Origin: Siderastrea siderea
Lineage: Eukaryota; Cnidaria; Anthozoa; Scleractinia; Rhizangiidae
Direction of reading: 5' to 3'
Assembly: GCA_964030785.1 (NCBI GenBank)
Contig: OZ034974.1
Coordinates: 48,184,355 to 48,248,354 of the forward strand
Length of the DNA: 64,000 nucleotides
In this document: in pieces, positions 16,441-29,732 of the stretch
How the letters are laid out: the number at the start of each line of letters is the position of its first letter
How positions within the stretch are numbered: the first letter of the stretch is position 1
Position numbers and translations under genes: made by a program
The notes under the pieces: generated by a model
Databases searched by the model: none
The model's input: the letters and a program-made list of their open reading frames with translations, nothing else
Told to the model about the DNA's origin: nothing

Positions 16441-17928
16441 CTCGAAACAGTACCACTATATTCAGGAACTAATTTCCACTAAAGCCTTGAATAAATAAAC
16501 ATGATAAACTCGTTACTGGGGAAAAGAAGTACTTCTTAAGTTTCATTTGAATGGTCACAGCGAGAAAAGCTTTCTTTATTGCAGTCTGCTACAGCACCGC
16601 AAGACTCAAACAGGTGTAGTGATCACCACTGTACTTCGGCCGATCGCGAGTTTCAGATAGTTGATAATTCTTAATTTTCGATTACAAAACGGGAAATCGA
16701 TAGTGGAAAAATGAAATAGGCAAAGTGAAAGATTCTATTAGGGGTGTTAATTTTCTCAACACCTCGACAGTCTATTAAACTAACTGCAACTGGCACAAGT
16801 AAAACTCAATAGTTTTTTATTGCCCAGATTCCGACATTATTCTTACATAGTTTTAGTTCCCAATGGAAACACACTTTACAAGCCCCTTTATAGTCCCAGT
16901 ACAGACTTAAGAAAATATCTGCACATTGAACATACTATCCTGAGCTTAAATATTTCAAATTGGGTAAGTTACCAATTACAATAAATAGCGGCAGTGCTTC
17001 TCTGAATTAAGTGTCTCTTTATTTAAACTTTTGAACCAATGGATTTTTGCCAATAAAACCGCCAGAAAAAGAAAAGAAAAAAATATTCAGCTAGTCTACT
17101 GTGAACTAAAAACAACACTGTTTTTGTTTCCTTAAGCTTAGTACACAAACACACACAAAAACTACTTTAGACTACTGACATTTTATTAAGTTTCAATTTA
17201 ACTGAGAAGTCCTCCTCCGTTCTCCTTTCCTGTCCGGCGATGCCTCTACTGACGACTGTTTTTTAAGTAAAAAGCTCATTAAAAGTTAAGCTAATTGCTT
17301 TGAAATATAACTTAACCTAAGTGACTGTGTTTCCAAAATTTTCGTACAGAGAATTAAGTAACTTCTGCTTATACGTCTGGTTGCTTAGCAACAGAAAGTT
17401 ATCCTGACCCAACGCCATTTATTCCCTGGTAGGCGTAGGTGAGGGGAACTCTCACATCGTGTGGCGTTTTTCGAATCCCAACCTTGGAATGGCCTTCCAT
17501 GGCGCTTCATGTATAAAGTCAAACGACTTTTTCCAGGTCTCCTTTACTCGCTTGGACATTAAATAGCTTCCCCTATAAATATCCCTTCAAAATTACGAAG
17601 ACTTACAAAAATGCAGGGCAAAATTTTAGATTAAAAAATACCACAATTACGTATTTTAAGCAAAAACATAAAAATCTTCGTCACCTCTGATCGTTCTGAC
17701 TTTGAAACCCGAGTACTTATGTCTCCCCTCAAGGACGTGATATACCTATATAACGAGTTGTAAATTTGGGGAAGGACCTTCTAATTCGGTACCTCCAAAT
17801 ATAGCATCTTCCGACGGACAATGCAATAAATACTCACCGCTATTCTAAATATCCCCAAGCACATTGGAAGATAAAAACGTAACACGGATCCTTTAAAAAC
17901 GTCCTAAGCTTAAAAATCTAACCAACGA

Positions 17929-20900
17929 TTACATGACTAGAGCCTGACTTTTGGTCAGGTACCATAAATGAAGTATGCAGCCAGTGTATGAGAGAATATT
18001 GGCCATTGATGTGAACCCGTGTACCATGCAGAACCTGTGGGTCATCTTCACGTAGGTGTCGTCCAGTTTGAAGGCCTTATCCTTGATGGGCCCTACAGCG
18101 TCACCATATCCGTGCTCCTTCTCGTACGTGTACCTTTCGGTCATCAGAGCAGTGACTTTAGGTTCCATGTACAGAGCGTTGATCAAAGTGGCTAACATGG
18201 AAACTGCGAGTCCTGATACCTAAGGAAAACAACATAAAACGAAAAACAGCTGAGTTATAATGTTCTCAGGTCGTAAGTGACTTCTTTTAGCCACTGATCT
18301 CATGCGTGGTTTATGAACTGATACAGTAAAGAATTTGAAGTGGATGCAAACAAAAAGTGTCATATAACGCTATCGTCAACAGTTCATTTTTCCATTGGAT
18401 AAAATATTAGTTGAGGTATATTTTGTCTGCTGGATGGGATTTATCGACTAGATAAAGTTTCTTATTGCTGTCCAAGACTCCGGGGAAGACCTTGATTTCG
18501 GAGAAGGCCTGGGGACGAGCTTTCATTGAAAAGAAACACACATAGATGTGTTCGATTGACTTTGAAACCTTACATCAAGATGATTTACCTGTATTTTTTC
18601 GCTTCCGGTCCACAGCTGTACTGGATGCATAAGGTAGTACGTTGCCAAAGCAACAGTGGATAGACATGAACCCACAGCAAAGTAAACAGGAAAGAGCTGG
18701 CTTTGTAGATGACCAAAGGTGTGTCTTGTCAAGGTGAAGTACATTTTGTAACCTGAAGACAAGATGCATAAAAGGACATTTTAAATCTCTCGGAAGCGAA
18801 ATCCCAGATTCATTTAAACCGCCACATCTGTAAGAGGCGCCTTAGTTCAATTAATTTTTGTTTTTGACTTAACACCTATTATTGACTTAACACCTATTAC
18901 ATACCATTACATTACCTCCTAGCTTGGGATAAAAAAGGTTACACCGACATAACAAGATCTCACATCTAGTGTAAACTGTGAAGGGGTTAGTTTCTAAACG
19001 AAGCAACTGTGGCGCTGCTTGGGTGGGGAAGTGAAATAAAAATTTGGGTTTATCAGCTAAGTTGTTAAGGTACAAGTGGAAGTACAGGTATCTGATTATC
19101 CACTCCCCTCAGGGATTTTCAGGGATAATTTACAACACTGTGTGGGGGACTTTGCCAGACTGCAGGTAAATTGGTCACCGTAAGCATTCAACAAATTTAT
19201 TCTCGTTTTTCACCTTGCCATGCATGTTTCCCACTAATAGCGTAGCTTCACCGTTCTACATATAAACCACACTCAATCCACCATTCCTTGATTTTGCTCT
19301 GACGAAGGGCTAACGCTCGAAACGTCACATTTTGAATTTCTTTATGATGGGCAATTTCCATTCTGAATTCAGTTGATAAATCCAAATTTTTGTCCATTCC
19401 CAGCGTGTTCCGGGGAGCCCGTACAATGCAGTCGCAAAGCGCTGCAAGTGCAAATGGGAAAGCTCCTTCTTGCCCCTTGAAGCGTGGAGAGGGGGGTAGA
19501 CGACAAGAGGGCGGGAAAGGGGGATCCTGCAATCGAGGCCACTGTAACTAGATACATTGCTTGCGACATAACCTTAACCCCTCCGCAGCCTGTGTTAAAA
19601 GTAGAGCTGATGATACCTCGAAACGAGTTGATTTCTCGCGTTAATCACGTAATTTCCCGTGCGAATTCTGATGTAATTGCAAGGAGTGCAGTGACGCAAT
19701 ACAGACAACGAAATATTTCAACACGCAAAGATAATTATAGAAATTCATGTTCCATTTCACGTGTTTGGACCTAAACAACCTTCAACTGAAACAGAGTGGT
19801 AGTAACGAAAAAATAAACGAACCGTTTACTTAAAAACAGCTCAGATAATTCGGCTCTGCCTCTGTTTATGGCTGTGGACAAACTCGTGAGCCTTGGTCCT
19901 ATTGAGCGGAGCTTAGGGAACTGAAGTGTGCGTAGCTACGAAGTCTCAAAGATGGTCAGATATTTTGCGTTCACAGATAAGCGATAAGACTCTATACAAA
20001 TTCTTATCAGACAGTTTTTCGACAAAGATCGATTGGTTGACGTGGTTCTTTTGCAACTAATCCTCATGTGGGGAAATGTTTTATCTCAACCTCAGTTAGC
20101 ATATCGCACCCGAGAAGATTTCTGTCATGTTAACAAAGTCCTTTTGTTTCAGAGTCATGAAAATTTCTGCCAGCACTCTTCAACGTTTTTTTAATCTTAT
20201 CCTAAATCACAATAAAGGGTTTCTTTACAAAGTCCTTTTGTTTTAAGGTCATGAAAAGTTTGTCTAGCACCATTCATCACCTTTTAACGAAAACAGGTTT
20301 CTGAACTTCTGTTTGTTTTACACAGAGCGCAATTTCATGTTCATCGTCAAGACATATAGACATTAAACTAGTTTGGATTTTCGAGGCATGGCTAATTCCA
20401 CTGGCGTGAATATTCAGGAAACCGCCAAATTAATTGTTTAAAAACAACCACAGTCCCTAAGCCAGTTTTAAATACTTAAGTTTTAGATTAGTATGAAAGG
20501 CAAGTGAATGAAATGCTGCACGAGAAATCCATGAAACAGTGCGCGAGTTAAAATCAATCCAAGGACCCCTCGCTATGAGAGGACCAGGTTGGGTCCACCC
20601 TTGTTCCAAGTGCTATGTTTTGGAATTATGTGATAAGCAACGTCGTCTTGTATTGTCTTGTGTCTAAAATAATCCAAAGGTCGCCATTTTTTGCCAAGTC
20701 TAGCAAAAGCAAATCACCCCAAGTGTTAAAATCCGCAGAGAATGTAAGGCTATTTTATGATCAAGTAAACAAGCCTTCATGATCTCTGTATGTAGAATCT
20801 CTCAACGCAGCCTTTTTTCCGAGACTCCCGGCAGGGTTAAATTTCAAGTCATGCTAATTTCATCTGTTCAATTGATAGCGGTTGCGAAGTAGTTCTTTTC

Positions 20901-21833
20901 CGTGGAGCAGTTTATTCTAGGTCGGGTCCTAACTTTAGTTTTTTGTCTGCGATTGAAACTCTAAGTGTGGCGATTCAAATAACAGCTGTCGAACAGTTCT
21001 AAAGATTTTTTCTTGGTGGTGTTTGTTGTTAGATGGATATCTTGTGAAATGGCATTTAGCATTTATTTGAAAGGGGATCGAATTCCCCGAGTTGATCGTT
21101 GTGATGATGTGACAACGCACTATGGCCATTTTAAAGACGATACTGCAAATCTTCTCCGAGTTCAATGTTCTTTCTCCACTCGGCAGTTAGACTACTCCTT
21201 GTTTTTCTCCATTCTTCAGATTATCTCGACCATCAGACGCCGCTGTCAGTTGAAAGTTTTAACTGAAATTCTACGGCTGTTTTGAATATTAGAGGTTTCT
21301 GTCTCACGATGCAGTAATTACTGTATCACACCTCAGGATTTCGCCCCCACACCCAAGTGGTGAATCAACCAACATTACCCGTGGTTTGGCTTAAGGGAGG
21401 AAACGGATTCGACAGAAAAAAAATTTTGTAACGGTTCAAAGTGACCGGCACTGCATCTATCTCCCAAACTGAAGGCTAAATTTGTGATTTAGTACGAAAA
21501 AATAAATACTTGAGCCCACCCCGTTCTTTGAAACGTGAAATTGCATGTTTTACAACAACCAAACACATCTGTTCTGATCAGCATCACAGGCACATAGATA
21601 TGTTTTTAAAGAAGTAAGTAAAATGTTGATTTTTTTTAGTTGTACTCACCAGCAATAAATGTCACCCAAAACTGAATCCCCATCCACGTACCGAATGAGA
21701 ACAAGTGCAATAAACGAACGAAGGTTGTCAGCATTTCCCCTCTTTGGATCTCTTCAGAAATTCGCGAGGATAAGCTAATTACAACGAACGCGATGCTGAC
21801 CCCCAACAAATTTACGCACACTTTGAAAGTCAT
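17929..21833 (-). CDS. TMEM205: TMEM205-like (DUF4149) integral membrane protein, complete, three exons
   Basis: Exons are 21650-21833, 18589-18752 and 17929-18219, encoding 212 residues with consensus GT/AG borders and phases 1 and 0. Diagnostic stretches match the TMEM205 family: LLHLFSFGTWMGIQFWVTF (residues 41-59), LTRHTFGHLQSQLFPVYF (69-86) and FCMVHGFTSMANILSYTG near the C-terminus. Hydrophobic segments lie at about 5-22, 41-62, 81-102, 117-134 and 185-206. Human TMEM205 has 189 residues; this protein has about 28 extra N-terminal residues forming an additional hydrophobic stretch, which may be a cleaved signal or an extra helix. TMEM205 is a multi-pass protein of the endomembrane system and cell surface whose molecular role is poorly known (linked to platinum-drug resistance in human cells). 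The ATG at 21833 is the first in frame after the TATA box. Confidence 0.92.
19292..19333 (+). ncRNA. Hammerhead-ribozyme-like motif
   Basis: The plus strand holds CTGACGA (19299-19305), a small hairpin GGGC-taac-GCTC (19307-19318), GAAA (19319-19322) and CGTC (19323-19326), in the order and spacing of a hammerhead core. A-C/G-T would make the minimal stem III seen in hammerheads of some Penelope-like retroelements. Two weaknesses: an extra A sits between CTGACGA and the hairpin, and the flanks that should form stem I pair poorly. It is in a TMEM205 intron, antisense to the gene. It is likely a decayed retroelement fragment, and activity is uncertain. Confidence 0.4.
20130..20290. repeat. Short tandem duplication (~94 bp)
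   Basis: acaaagtccttttgttt, gtcatgaaaa and the ccagcac/ctagcac ending appear twice, starting near 20132 and 20225, with small differences. The repeat is intronic in the TMEM205 gene. Confidence 0.6.
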
Positions 21834-21936
21834 TGTTGAGTTTTTACGAATCCTTGAATTTCTTGGTTTGCTTCTCTATTTTCAGTTTTGCCGACGTGGC
21901 CAGATTCGAATTTGACCCGATTGGGCAACCCGAGCT

Positions 21937-21945
21937 CTTTTATAG
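21937..21945 (-). promoter_or_regulatory. TATA box of the TMEM205 gene
   Basis: The minus strand reads CTATAAAAG about 105 bases upstream of the start codon. The implied transcription start is near 21908, with a leader of roughly 75 bases, the same layout as for the astacin gene. Confidence 0.55.
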
Positions 21946-22810
21946 CGGTTACGACTGACTAACAGATCGTTGCACAGACGTGCAATTTATCATTGACAGC
22001 TGAAAGAAACAGGTCGTTCAAGTGCCGGAATTGATATGTTGTAATCAGCTTGACGATACCTAGCCTGAGGACACAAAAATATACACTTCGGCTTTCGTCG
22101 CATCATATATCACCTTAATATAAGATATACGATCTTTTTCTGGGACGAAACTTAAGCATAATGTTTAATAATAAAGTTAACTAATGACTTTTTGGATTTG
22201 CCCCTTTAATTTCCTTCAAAAGCTGTAGATCGCCGTACTTCTTGCCAGCGAAATATTAATACAGTAAAGAATCAAAAAAATGTTACTGTTTACAAAAACT
22301 GATGTGTTTGTTGTTAAATAGAAGGAATAAATAAATCTGGATTCCAGATAACTAAAGTGCTATAATCTTCCGTTCCGTGAAAGTGTTTTACGACTTACAG
22401 CTTAAACGACTATGGCGCATTTCGGAAAAATTCCTGAGGTTGGAAATTGAAGACAGACCAATGTCTAAGATGTGTGGAACTTCACAAAAATTGATAATTT
22501 TCTTGTGGAGGAATGTTTTCTAAAAACAGTAACCGAGCATAGAAAAACAGGATCATACTAGATTGACAACTCTGAAGAAAGAAATGGGTGGGTTTAAAAA
22601 TTTAACGAATTCTTTTAATTTGTAAAGGAAGCTATGAGCTTTGCTTTTTGTGTTACCTCTACAAATTTAAGAGTGTTTATTAAGGGATGCACGGTAAAGA
22701 TGGCCAGCACATTTAACTGGCTTATAGCGCTTAAGACATGCTTGTGGCAAAAACAAGCTATGTGCAGTACAAGCATCTCGATCACTCGAACGGGCTCTGG
22801 TTACTCGAAC

Positions 22811-24400
22811 AACCAAAATAAAGCCGATTTTAATCTTTTTTCAAATCCTTCGGGTGTTGTCCAAAGACTTTGAAAACAATGTTGTGAGCTTCTTTTTTGC
22901 AAAGTAAGCATTTTCGGAAGGAATTAACTTTAACATACATGTAAAAATTTCATGAAGTCTCTCCCTACGCAATGACGATAGCAATTAGTGTAAGTTTTAG
23001 GTAGTGCGTATTTCCTTGCACGTTGGGTATTCGACATAATTAAGGTACAGCAGAATGGTTAAGTGCATGATTGACCCGGAAACCATAAACATCGTACCAA
23101 AGACAGAACTTGTTTAAGAAAAAACAAAATCAAGTATCTTATCTTATCACCCTTTGTACATCAACACTAGGCTCACCTTTATGGCGGGCCATCGCGGTCA
23201 AAAGTAGATATCACACCTTCTCCCGGTCTCCTCGAGTCACGAAAGTGGGCTGCAAGTGTTAAGTGTGGATAAAAACCCTTAAGTGTAATGAAGGCTACCG
23301 AGAAGCGATTTCCTGAGGTGCTGTCAGATTTACGGTGTACAAGGTGGCTCTAGCTTTTGCGTATCTGAATTAAATCCCAAAATGGAAGCTATTGAGCAGT
23401 ACTAACACTGTTGGATGCTGTACTAGGTGGTTCTCACTTTTGGATCTGCGGACGAAACCCTTAAATGTAGTTACTCAAACAAAAGCTCCCAGGCCCTACC
23501 TTCTTGTGGTGATGTCCGTTTTTTGATATCTTCTGCCGAGTGAAAGTTTGCCAAACTTTCTTTAATCCTGTTCTGCTCCGGAGGTAAAATGGGTGAACAC
23601 GCGACAAAAAATATTGAAAGTTTAACTTCCTGTATCTAGAAATGGTGCCTGCTGTAGGTCTGTAGGAAACAAGTAACAAGAGATCACGTTTTGCGTTTTC
23701 CGATTGGCTTGTCAGTGACTTGTTTCAAGACTTCTGCCCAGATCGTAAACAAACAATTCAGGATTGAATCAAAACGATAATTATATCCCTAAGCATTTCT
23801 TAACAGAGTGAATCAATTCATGCCACAACCAATATGGTTTTGGGAGCATTAGGTATGTGAAACTGGCTGATGGCCGAAAATTTCAAATTCCTACCGCAAT
23901 GTCGGGCCAGAATATTAAATAAATTCAAGCCACTTCCAATGTGGTTTTTGCGTGACCTAAAGATTACCAAAAGGACATTTCATTTAGAGTATTAATAACT
24001 TGACAGGAAGACAAATTTCAAGAATAAAGAAGATCGTCAACTTAATTAGTATAGAAAGTTCAAATGTTGACCAACTCGTTGATGTACCGACGACGATTGT
24101 TCACGAATACCAACTGAGACATAAACGTTAACATTAAGACTCTGGCTAAAATGCTTGTCCGCATTTTATTATCGTTTTAACAGTGAGGCTAACTAAACCG
24201 TCAGTTTGTCTGCAAACAAGACCGCACATTTTGCTAAACCACAAAGGCGGGATATGAGTTAATGAGAACTGTCGTGTCAAAGTAGCCAAGAAGAGCGTGT
24301 TTGATAAGTTCACTGAAAAACAAACAGCACTTGTGAAATTACTGCTCAGTAGCTTTCATTTGACTGTTCACACCTTAGGAACTCCAAAGTTAGAATCACC
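22811..24400. repeat. Diverged tandem duplication, copy 1
   Basis: Five blocks recur in the same order in the next 2 kb: ataaagccgattttaat (22815), the tcgagtcacgaaa segment (23230), the ttctgccgagtgaaagttt segment (23530), the caatgtcgggcc segment (23900), and the aaacaaacagcac segment (24310). The duplicate carries them at about 24424, 24794, 24930/25220, 25600 and 26490. No gene was recognised in either copy. Confidence 0.75.
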
Positions 24401-24410
24401 TTGTACAGCA

Positions 24411-26620
24411 TAAACAAACAAGATAAAGCCGATTTTTATGTTTTTTCAAATCCTTGGGGTGTTGTCCAAAGACTTGAAAAACAATCTTGTGAGCTTCTTT
24501 TCCGCAAAGTAAGCATTTTCGGAAGGACTTAAGATTCCAAAAACATACGTGTAAAAATTTCAAAAAGTCTCTCCTTACGCAATGACGATACCATTTTATG
24601 CTGCGTTTAGTACGCATTTCCTCTTCGTGTATTCGAATAGACAGAACGCAAACTGAGTATTATACCGAACAGAGAACTTGTTTAGGAAGAAAACAAAATA
24701 AAATGCCTTGTTTGTACGTATGTATACGCTGCTATCTTGCTGACCTTTGTATAACAATTCTAAGGGCATAAAAAAATATCTTCTCCCTCTTAAGGCAACA
24801 AGCCTCGAGTCACGAAACTGGGCTGTATAAAGTTTTGAGTGTAGATAGAAGCTTTAATTAAGTGTAATGAAAGCTACTGAGCAGCAGTTTCCTGTGCTGA
24901 CTGTGGTGCTGTCCGTTTCTTGATATTTTCTGCCGAGTGAAAGTTTCGAATCAGATTAAATTTCGTTAAGCATTTCAGAAAAAAAAATTAGCGAAAAAAC
25001 ACAACGTTTTGATGTCGCCATGACATCATTTTCAAGTGAGAAACTAAAATTCAAATGAGTTAATATATACAGGATGAGGTGATAAAATATATATAAGGTG
25101 AGGTGATATTACCTCACCCTGTATATATTAACTCATTTGAATTTTATTTTCTCACTTGAAAATGATGTCATGGTGACATCGTAACGTTGTGTTTTTTCGC
25201 TTATTTTTTAATTCTTAAATGCTCAGTGAAAGTGTGGCAAACTTTCTTTAATCCTGTTCTGCTCCGAAGGGAAAATGGGTAACCACAGAGCTCCTGGCCA
25301 CGCGTCAATTCAAAGTTAAACTTCCTGTAGAAATGGTGACCGCTGTAGGTCCGGTAGGAAATAATTATTATATATATAAGTAACAAGAGATCCCGTTTTG
25401 CGTTTTTCCGATTCGCTTGTCAGTGACTTGTTTTAAGACTTTTGCGCAGATCGTAAACAAACCGTTCAGGATTGAATCAAAATGATAATTATATTTCTAA
25501 GCATTTCTTAACAGAATGAATCAATCAATCCACATCCAGTTTTGGGGGCACTAGATAAGTGAAACTGGCTAATGGCCGAAAATTATAAAATTCCTACCGC
25601 AATGTCGGGCCGGAATATTAAACAAATTCAGGCCACTTCCATTGAGGTTTTTGTGTAGGTAAAACTGATGAATGGGAGAGAATTTGAACGAAAAATGTTA
25701 AAAATTATATTATCTTTCACACCACAATTTCCGATCTAAAGCAACTAAACCACTTGCGGCTTCAAAGGTCAAAACCTTCCAAAATAACATGGTCTTAGTA
25801 TTTTTTGCACAGGATGAGAAATACGCCCACGTGTAGAAGACACGTAGGCAGTTTACACATACAAAATGACAGCTTAAAAAAGCTGAACTTTACGGCTTAC
25901 ATCCTAAATATGTTCGACGTACATTAGAACTATCTCGAACATTCAAGGGACTGAGAAAACTTGTTATAAAAAGCAGGAGAGAAATAGAGTTAAGTCTGCC
26001 AGTATGTTCAATTTCATTTTTCCTCTCCGCTTATTAGCTGTTTCATGATAGCTCAGCCCGTTTATTAACCATGCAACTTCTTCCCAAAATTGCCACGGTG
26101 ACCATTTCTCTTTGTAGTATTAATAGTTTGACAAGAAGACAAATTTCACGAATAAAGAAGAACGTCAGCTTTATAGTAAAGAAAATCCAAATGTGGACTC
26201 GTTGATGTGCCATGACTTTTCACAAATACCATTTTGAAGACATAAACGTTAACATTGCGACTCTGACAATCCTAGTCTGTGAGGAAAATTGAATCTTAGC
26301 TGGCGTACGTAAGTTACATACAATCTGCGGTTTCAGCATCACTAACTAAGCCACCGGTTTGTCCGCAGACAAGATCGCAAGTTTTGCTAAAAGAGCATGT
26401 CCCTGGGACATGCGGTATAGTGGGAACTGGCTACAATGGCTCTTGAGTCAGGAACTAACAAGAAGCCAAGAAGAACGTTTCATACGTTCACTGAAAAACG
26501 GCAAACAAGACTGTGCACGTACTGCTTTCATTTGAATGGTCACACTTTAGAATTTCATCCACTGACTTCAAAGTTACCACTACCCCGTACAACATAATAA
26601 ACCGGCAGTACCACAGGAAA
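24411..26620. repeat. Diverged tandem duplication, copy 2 (with later insertions)
   Basis: It is colinear with 22811-24400 but longer. A 255-bp palindromic MITE (24969-25223) and a stretch at about 25660-26100 are absent from copy 1. Most short frames in both copies are the same non-coding sequence. Confidence 0.75.
24969..25223. mobile_element. Palindromic MITE inside the duplication
   Basis: Two arms of about 115 bases are nearly perfect inverted copies. Outer agcattt/aaatgct is followed by gcgaaaaaacacaacg against cgttgtgttttttcgc, then atgacatcattttcaagtga and ttaatatatacagg with its complement. The host ttctgccgagtgaaagtttg is split here and resumes as cagtgaaagtgtgg at 25224, consistent with insertion after the duplication. 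Confidence 0.85.
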
Positions 26621-26628
26621 ATACATAT

Positions 26629-26775
26629 ATATTATTTGCCGGCCGGGAGGTCCGTATTGAGAAAAACTGTGCCAGAGGTCTTGAGTACGGCCCGAGGCCG
26701 CAGGCCGAGGGCCGTGCTCAAGACCGAGGGCACAGTTTTTCTCAATACGGACCGACCAAGGCCGGCAAATAATAT
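26629..26775. mobile_element. Palindromic GC-rich MITE
   Basis: The left arm atattatttgccggcc... ggtccgtattgagaaaaact is mirrored by agtttttctcaatacggacc... ggccggcaaataatat. The centre (ggcccgaggccgcaggccgagg) is GC-rich. The open frames through it in both directions are artefacts of the palindrome. Confidence 0.85.
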
Positions 26776-27574
26776 TTTTATTTTTTTCTTGTTGTTTTTC
26801 AAAAGTTAAACGTGTCTTGTTGTTTTCGGAAAGCAACGTTTTGCAAGCGCGCGTAAAATGAACCATGAAACGAAGCCGTTTGTGACACCAGAGCAGCAAA
26901 ATACGCTTTTTTACTCTGTTAAAACTCAGAAATCACAGGAAGCAATATAACTAAAAGAAACCCCTTTATTTTCCCAAATTTCGATACATGTAGCTAACTC
27001 CTGCTCGATTTACTCCTGCTCGTTCCGTTGACCGCGGTCAAGATCGGAAAATTCCGCCCGCTCCCGGAACCAATCAGATTGCAGGATTTGGTTCATCTTG
27101 CCCGCTCACGCGCTGAGAAAAAAATAAAAAAAAGTACTGCTCAGTATCTTTTATTTAAATGATCACACTCTGGGATTGCATTCGAAGATTCAAAAGTCAT
27201 TAACGTCTGGTACAAGCGCACATAAACATCACTTACCATCAAAGGAAAGTACTGCCTAATATCTTTCAATTGCCGACTGAACAGGCTGTCACCGTGGTAC
27301 TTGAAAGCCCTGCTCAAACGTCGAAACGTTGAGGAACCATTTACGGCTGGGTTCAGTGTTTCCCTTAATTGAAGTTTTTTGCGCTTGCGACATTTGATTG
27401 TGGAATCAAAATTTGACTAATTCCGAGAAGCAACAAATATTTCCGATTTTCTTCAGAAAGATTAAATAAAATAAAAATAAACATCTTTATTTATTCAAGG
27501 AAATCCCGTCTGAGCCTGGGTCATTTTGATCCCCAACAAGTATTGTGCACTGAGGAAACATTTTGGAAAACTGA

Positions 27575-27800
27575 TTGGCCCGATTTATACTAGAGACGGA
27601 TCATCCGTCTGGAACGAACTTGGGCAAAGAACGGTGGTTCGTCTCATAATTCGTTTGTGTATAAATACGGGCTTTCAGACGGATCATCCGTCCAGACGAA
27701 TTATCCACGGTAGTTCGTCTGTGAAGACGAAGACGAACTACCGTTCTTTGCCCAAGTTCGTCCCAGACGGATGATCCGTCTCTAGTATAAATCGGGCCAA
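27575..27800. mobile_element. Palindromic MITE with long arms
   Basis: ttggcccgatttatactaga at the left and tctagtataaatcgggccaa at the right are perfect inverted copies. Both arms continue inward with gacggatcatccgtctgg and acttgggcaaagaacgg and their complements. The total is 226 bases. Confidence 0.88.
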
Positions 27801-27809
27801 TATTGTTGA

Positions 27810-29730
27810 TCTTCGTTTGTGAGGATTTCAGCAACAGACTCAAAAGTCAGTTATAACCACTTTGTAACATTCACGAGATCTATTTTTGACATCGAGGTCT
27901 CTTGATACGTGTCAGAATTATCTTACAGCAGTATGTATGCGGAAGGAAGCATTTAAGTTCTCGAGGACAAATAAAAAAATAGCCGTCAAACTTTCGATTC
28001 AACTTTCCAGTCTTTTGTTCACAGGTGGGAACAACAAAATAATGTTGAATTCGTTTGGTCGGCACGTGCAACAATTTTGAACACAGTGAATTATGATAAT
28101 TGTTGTTTATGATAATTGTTGTATATATATAATCTAAGGGAAGAAACTACACTACACCAGAAGTCTATCATTGAAACTAAAAGTGTCAAACTCGTCATTG
28201 TCAGCTGTTTACAGGAAGATAACCATTTCCGTATAAAAAGTTAAACGCACGCGATCTCCACAATGATATACAATACTACAGCTTATACGGAAATCGTAAG
28301 GACTTTAAAAGTCATTGAACCGTTTACCATTAATTCTTGCATGAGCTCAAAACTAAGGAAAACCCAACCGGAGAAGTTATATTCCAAGTATTCCCTCAGT
28401 TAAGAATATGCCCTCAGTTACTCCTCCATTAAAACTTCCGTCATCTCTCCTTAAACAGAAACGTGCTTTCCTGAAATACTATCAGGTTTCAAACGGATTC
28501 ATAATTACCCAACAATGAATTGAACTTTGTTGAAGGATGTTAAACGAGGTTGCCAAACGAATTCTACATCTCGATTCAGCATCGTTTACCGTTGTTGACT
28601 ATTCTTGTTGAACGCGTTTGGCCATAATTAGCGTTACGTGTGCCGACCAAAAGATTGCAACACTGTTGTTCAAACCTGAGCAAAAAAGAAAAGTTAACGG
28701 TGTCGGGTCGTAAGTTTGCAATTGATGGCACTCAAACTTCGTTTTCTTTCAACACCATTCAACATTTGGGTGACCAGGATCTAAATTCTCCTTAAAATAA
28801 CACTGCTTAATCGAACATAAAGGCAGTAAAACGTCATGAGAATAAATTAAAGAAAATGATAACCAAATAGAAAAGGTATTATTGTTAAATAAATTCTCGT
28901 CTTTAGTACGAAGGGAAATGTATGGAGAAAAGTGTGGAGAATATGCAAGCTGATATCAGGTTTAAAGGGTTTTAAACAGGGTGGTCAAACGAGTTTAGTA
29001 AACACGCGTACGTTAGTTCAACAGTGTTGATCGGTGTTGAATGGCAATTTTAAACTAGGTTAGGAAGGTGTACTGCAGTGTTAAATTTACCACGCGCTGT
29101 GTTCCTCGAACGTCCCGTATCATGGATTCAGTAGAAACTCGATGACTCGAGCTTCTGGAACGTTCGAAAACTTACAACACAGATTTTTTTCATACTTTTG
29201 CGACAGTCAGATAATAAGTTACCTACGTCAGAACTGCAAAAAAACTGGGGGGTCATCGACTTCTTCGAAAACGTCCCCAATTTTGACAAAGCGGTCCTCG
29301 TAACACGACATGGCCTGAGTGGTTGTTAGTTGAAAAATATTAAAAATGTTTCGCTGTAGACTTACTTTCTTAGTCAAATTTTATTTAAGTGGGTCTGTCA
29401 AGTAAATAATTTAAACGGGTGTCATCCTTTCAGTTAAACTCAACCTTATAAGATGGGCTTTTGCGAACACCATGCAGCTAGAATAATAGCGGAATTCAAT
29501 GATGCGAGGGCAGAGAAGTTGAAAAAATCAAACTACCACAACAAAGACAAAGAAAGTGATCTATCAAAAGAAAATCTGGGGTGACCGAACATTTAAGACA
29601 GTTAAACCCGCGCATAGATGTTAAAATGCCCACGAGAGCTACACATCTCTACATTTCTTCAACAGCCCGCGAAGTGAATGTCTAGATAGTTCTGTGGTCC
29701 GGCGTCGTTGGGGGAGTGAAACACTGCAAT
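27810..29730. other. Intergenic, nothing recognised
   Basis: AT-rich sequence with short frames, some antisense to one another, and no family resemblance. A phrase of the type tatggagaaaagtgtggagaatatgca (28920) is shared with 10020-10060 and marks an old dispersed repeat. Confidence 0.45.
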
Positions 29731-29732
29731 TT

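Noticed and set aside
26513..26899. Open frames of 98 and 114 codons on opposite strands
   Set aside because: Both run through a GC-rich palindromic MITE and mirror each other.
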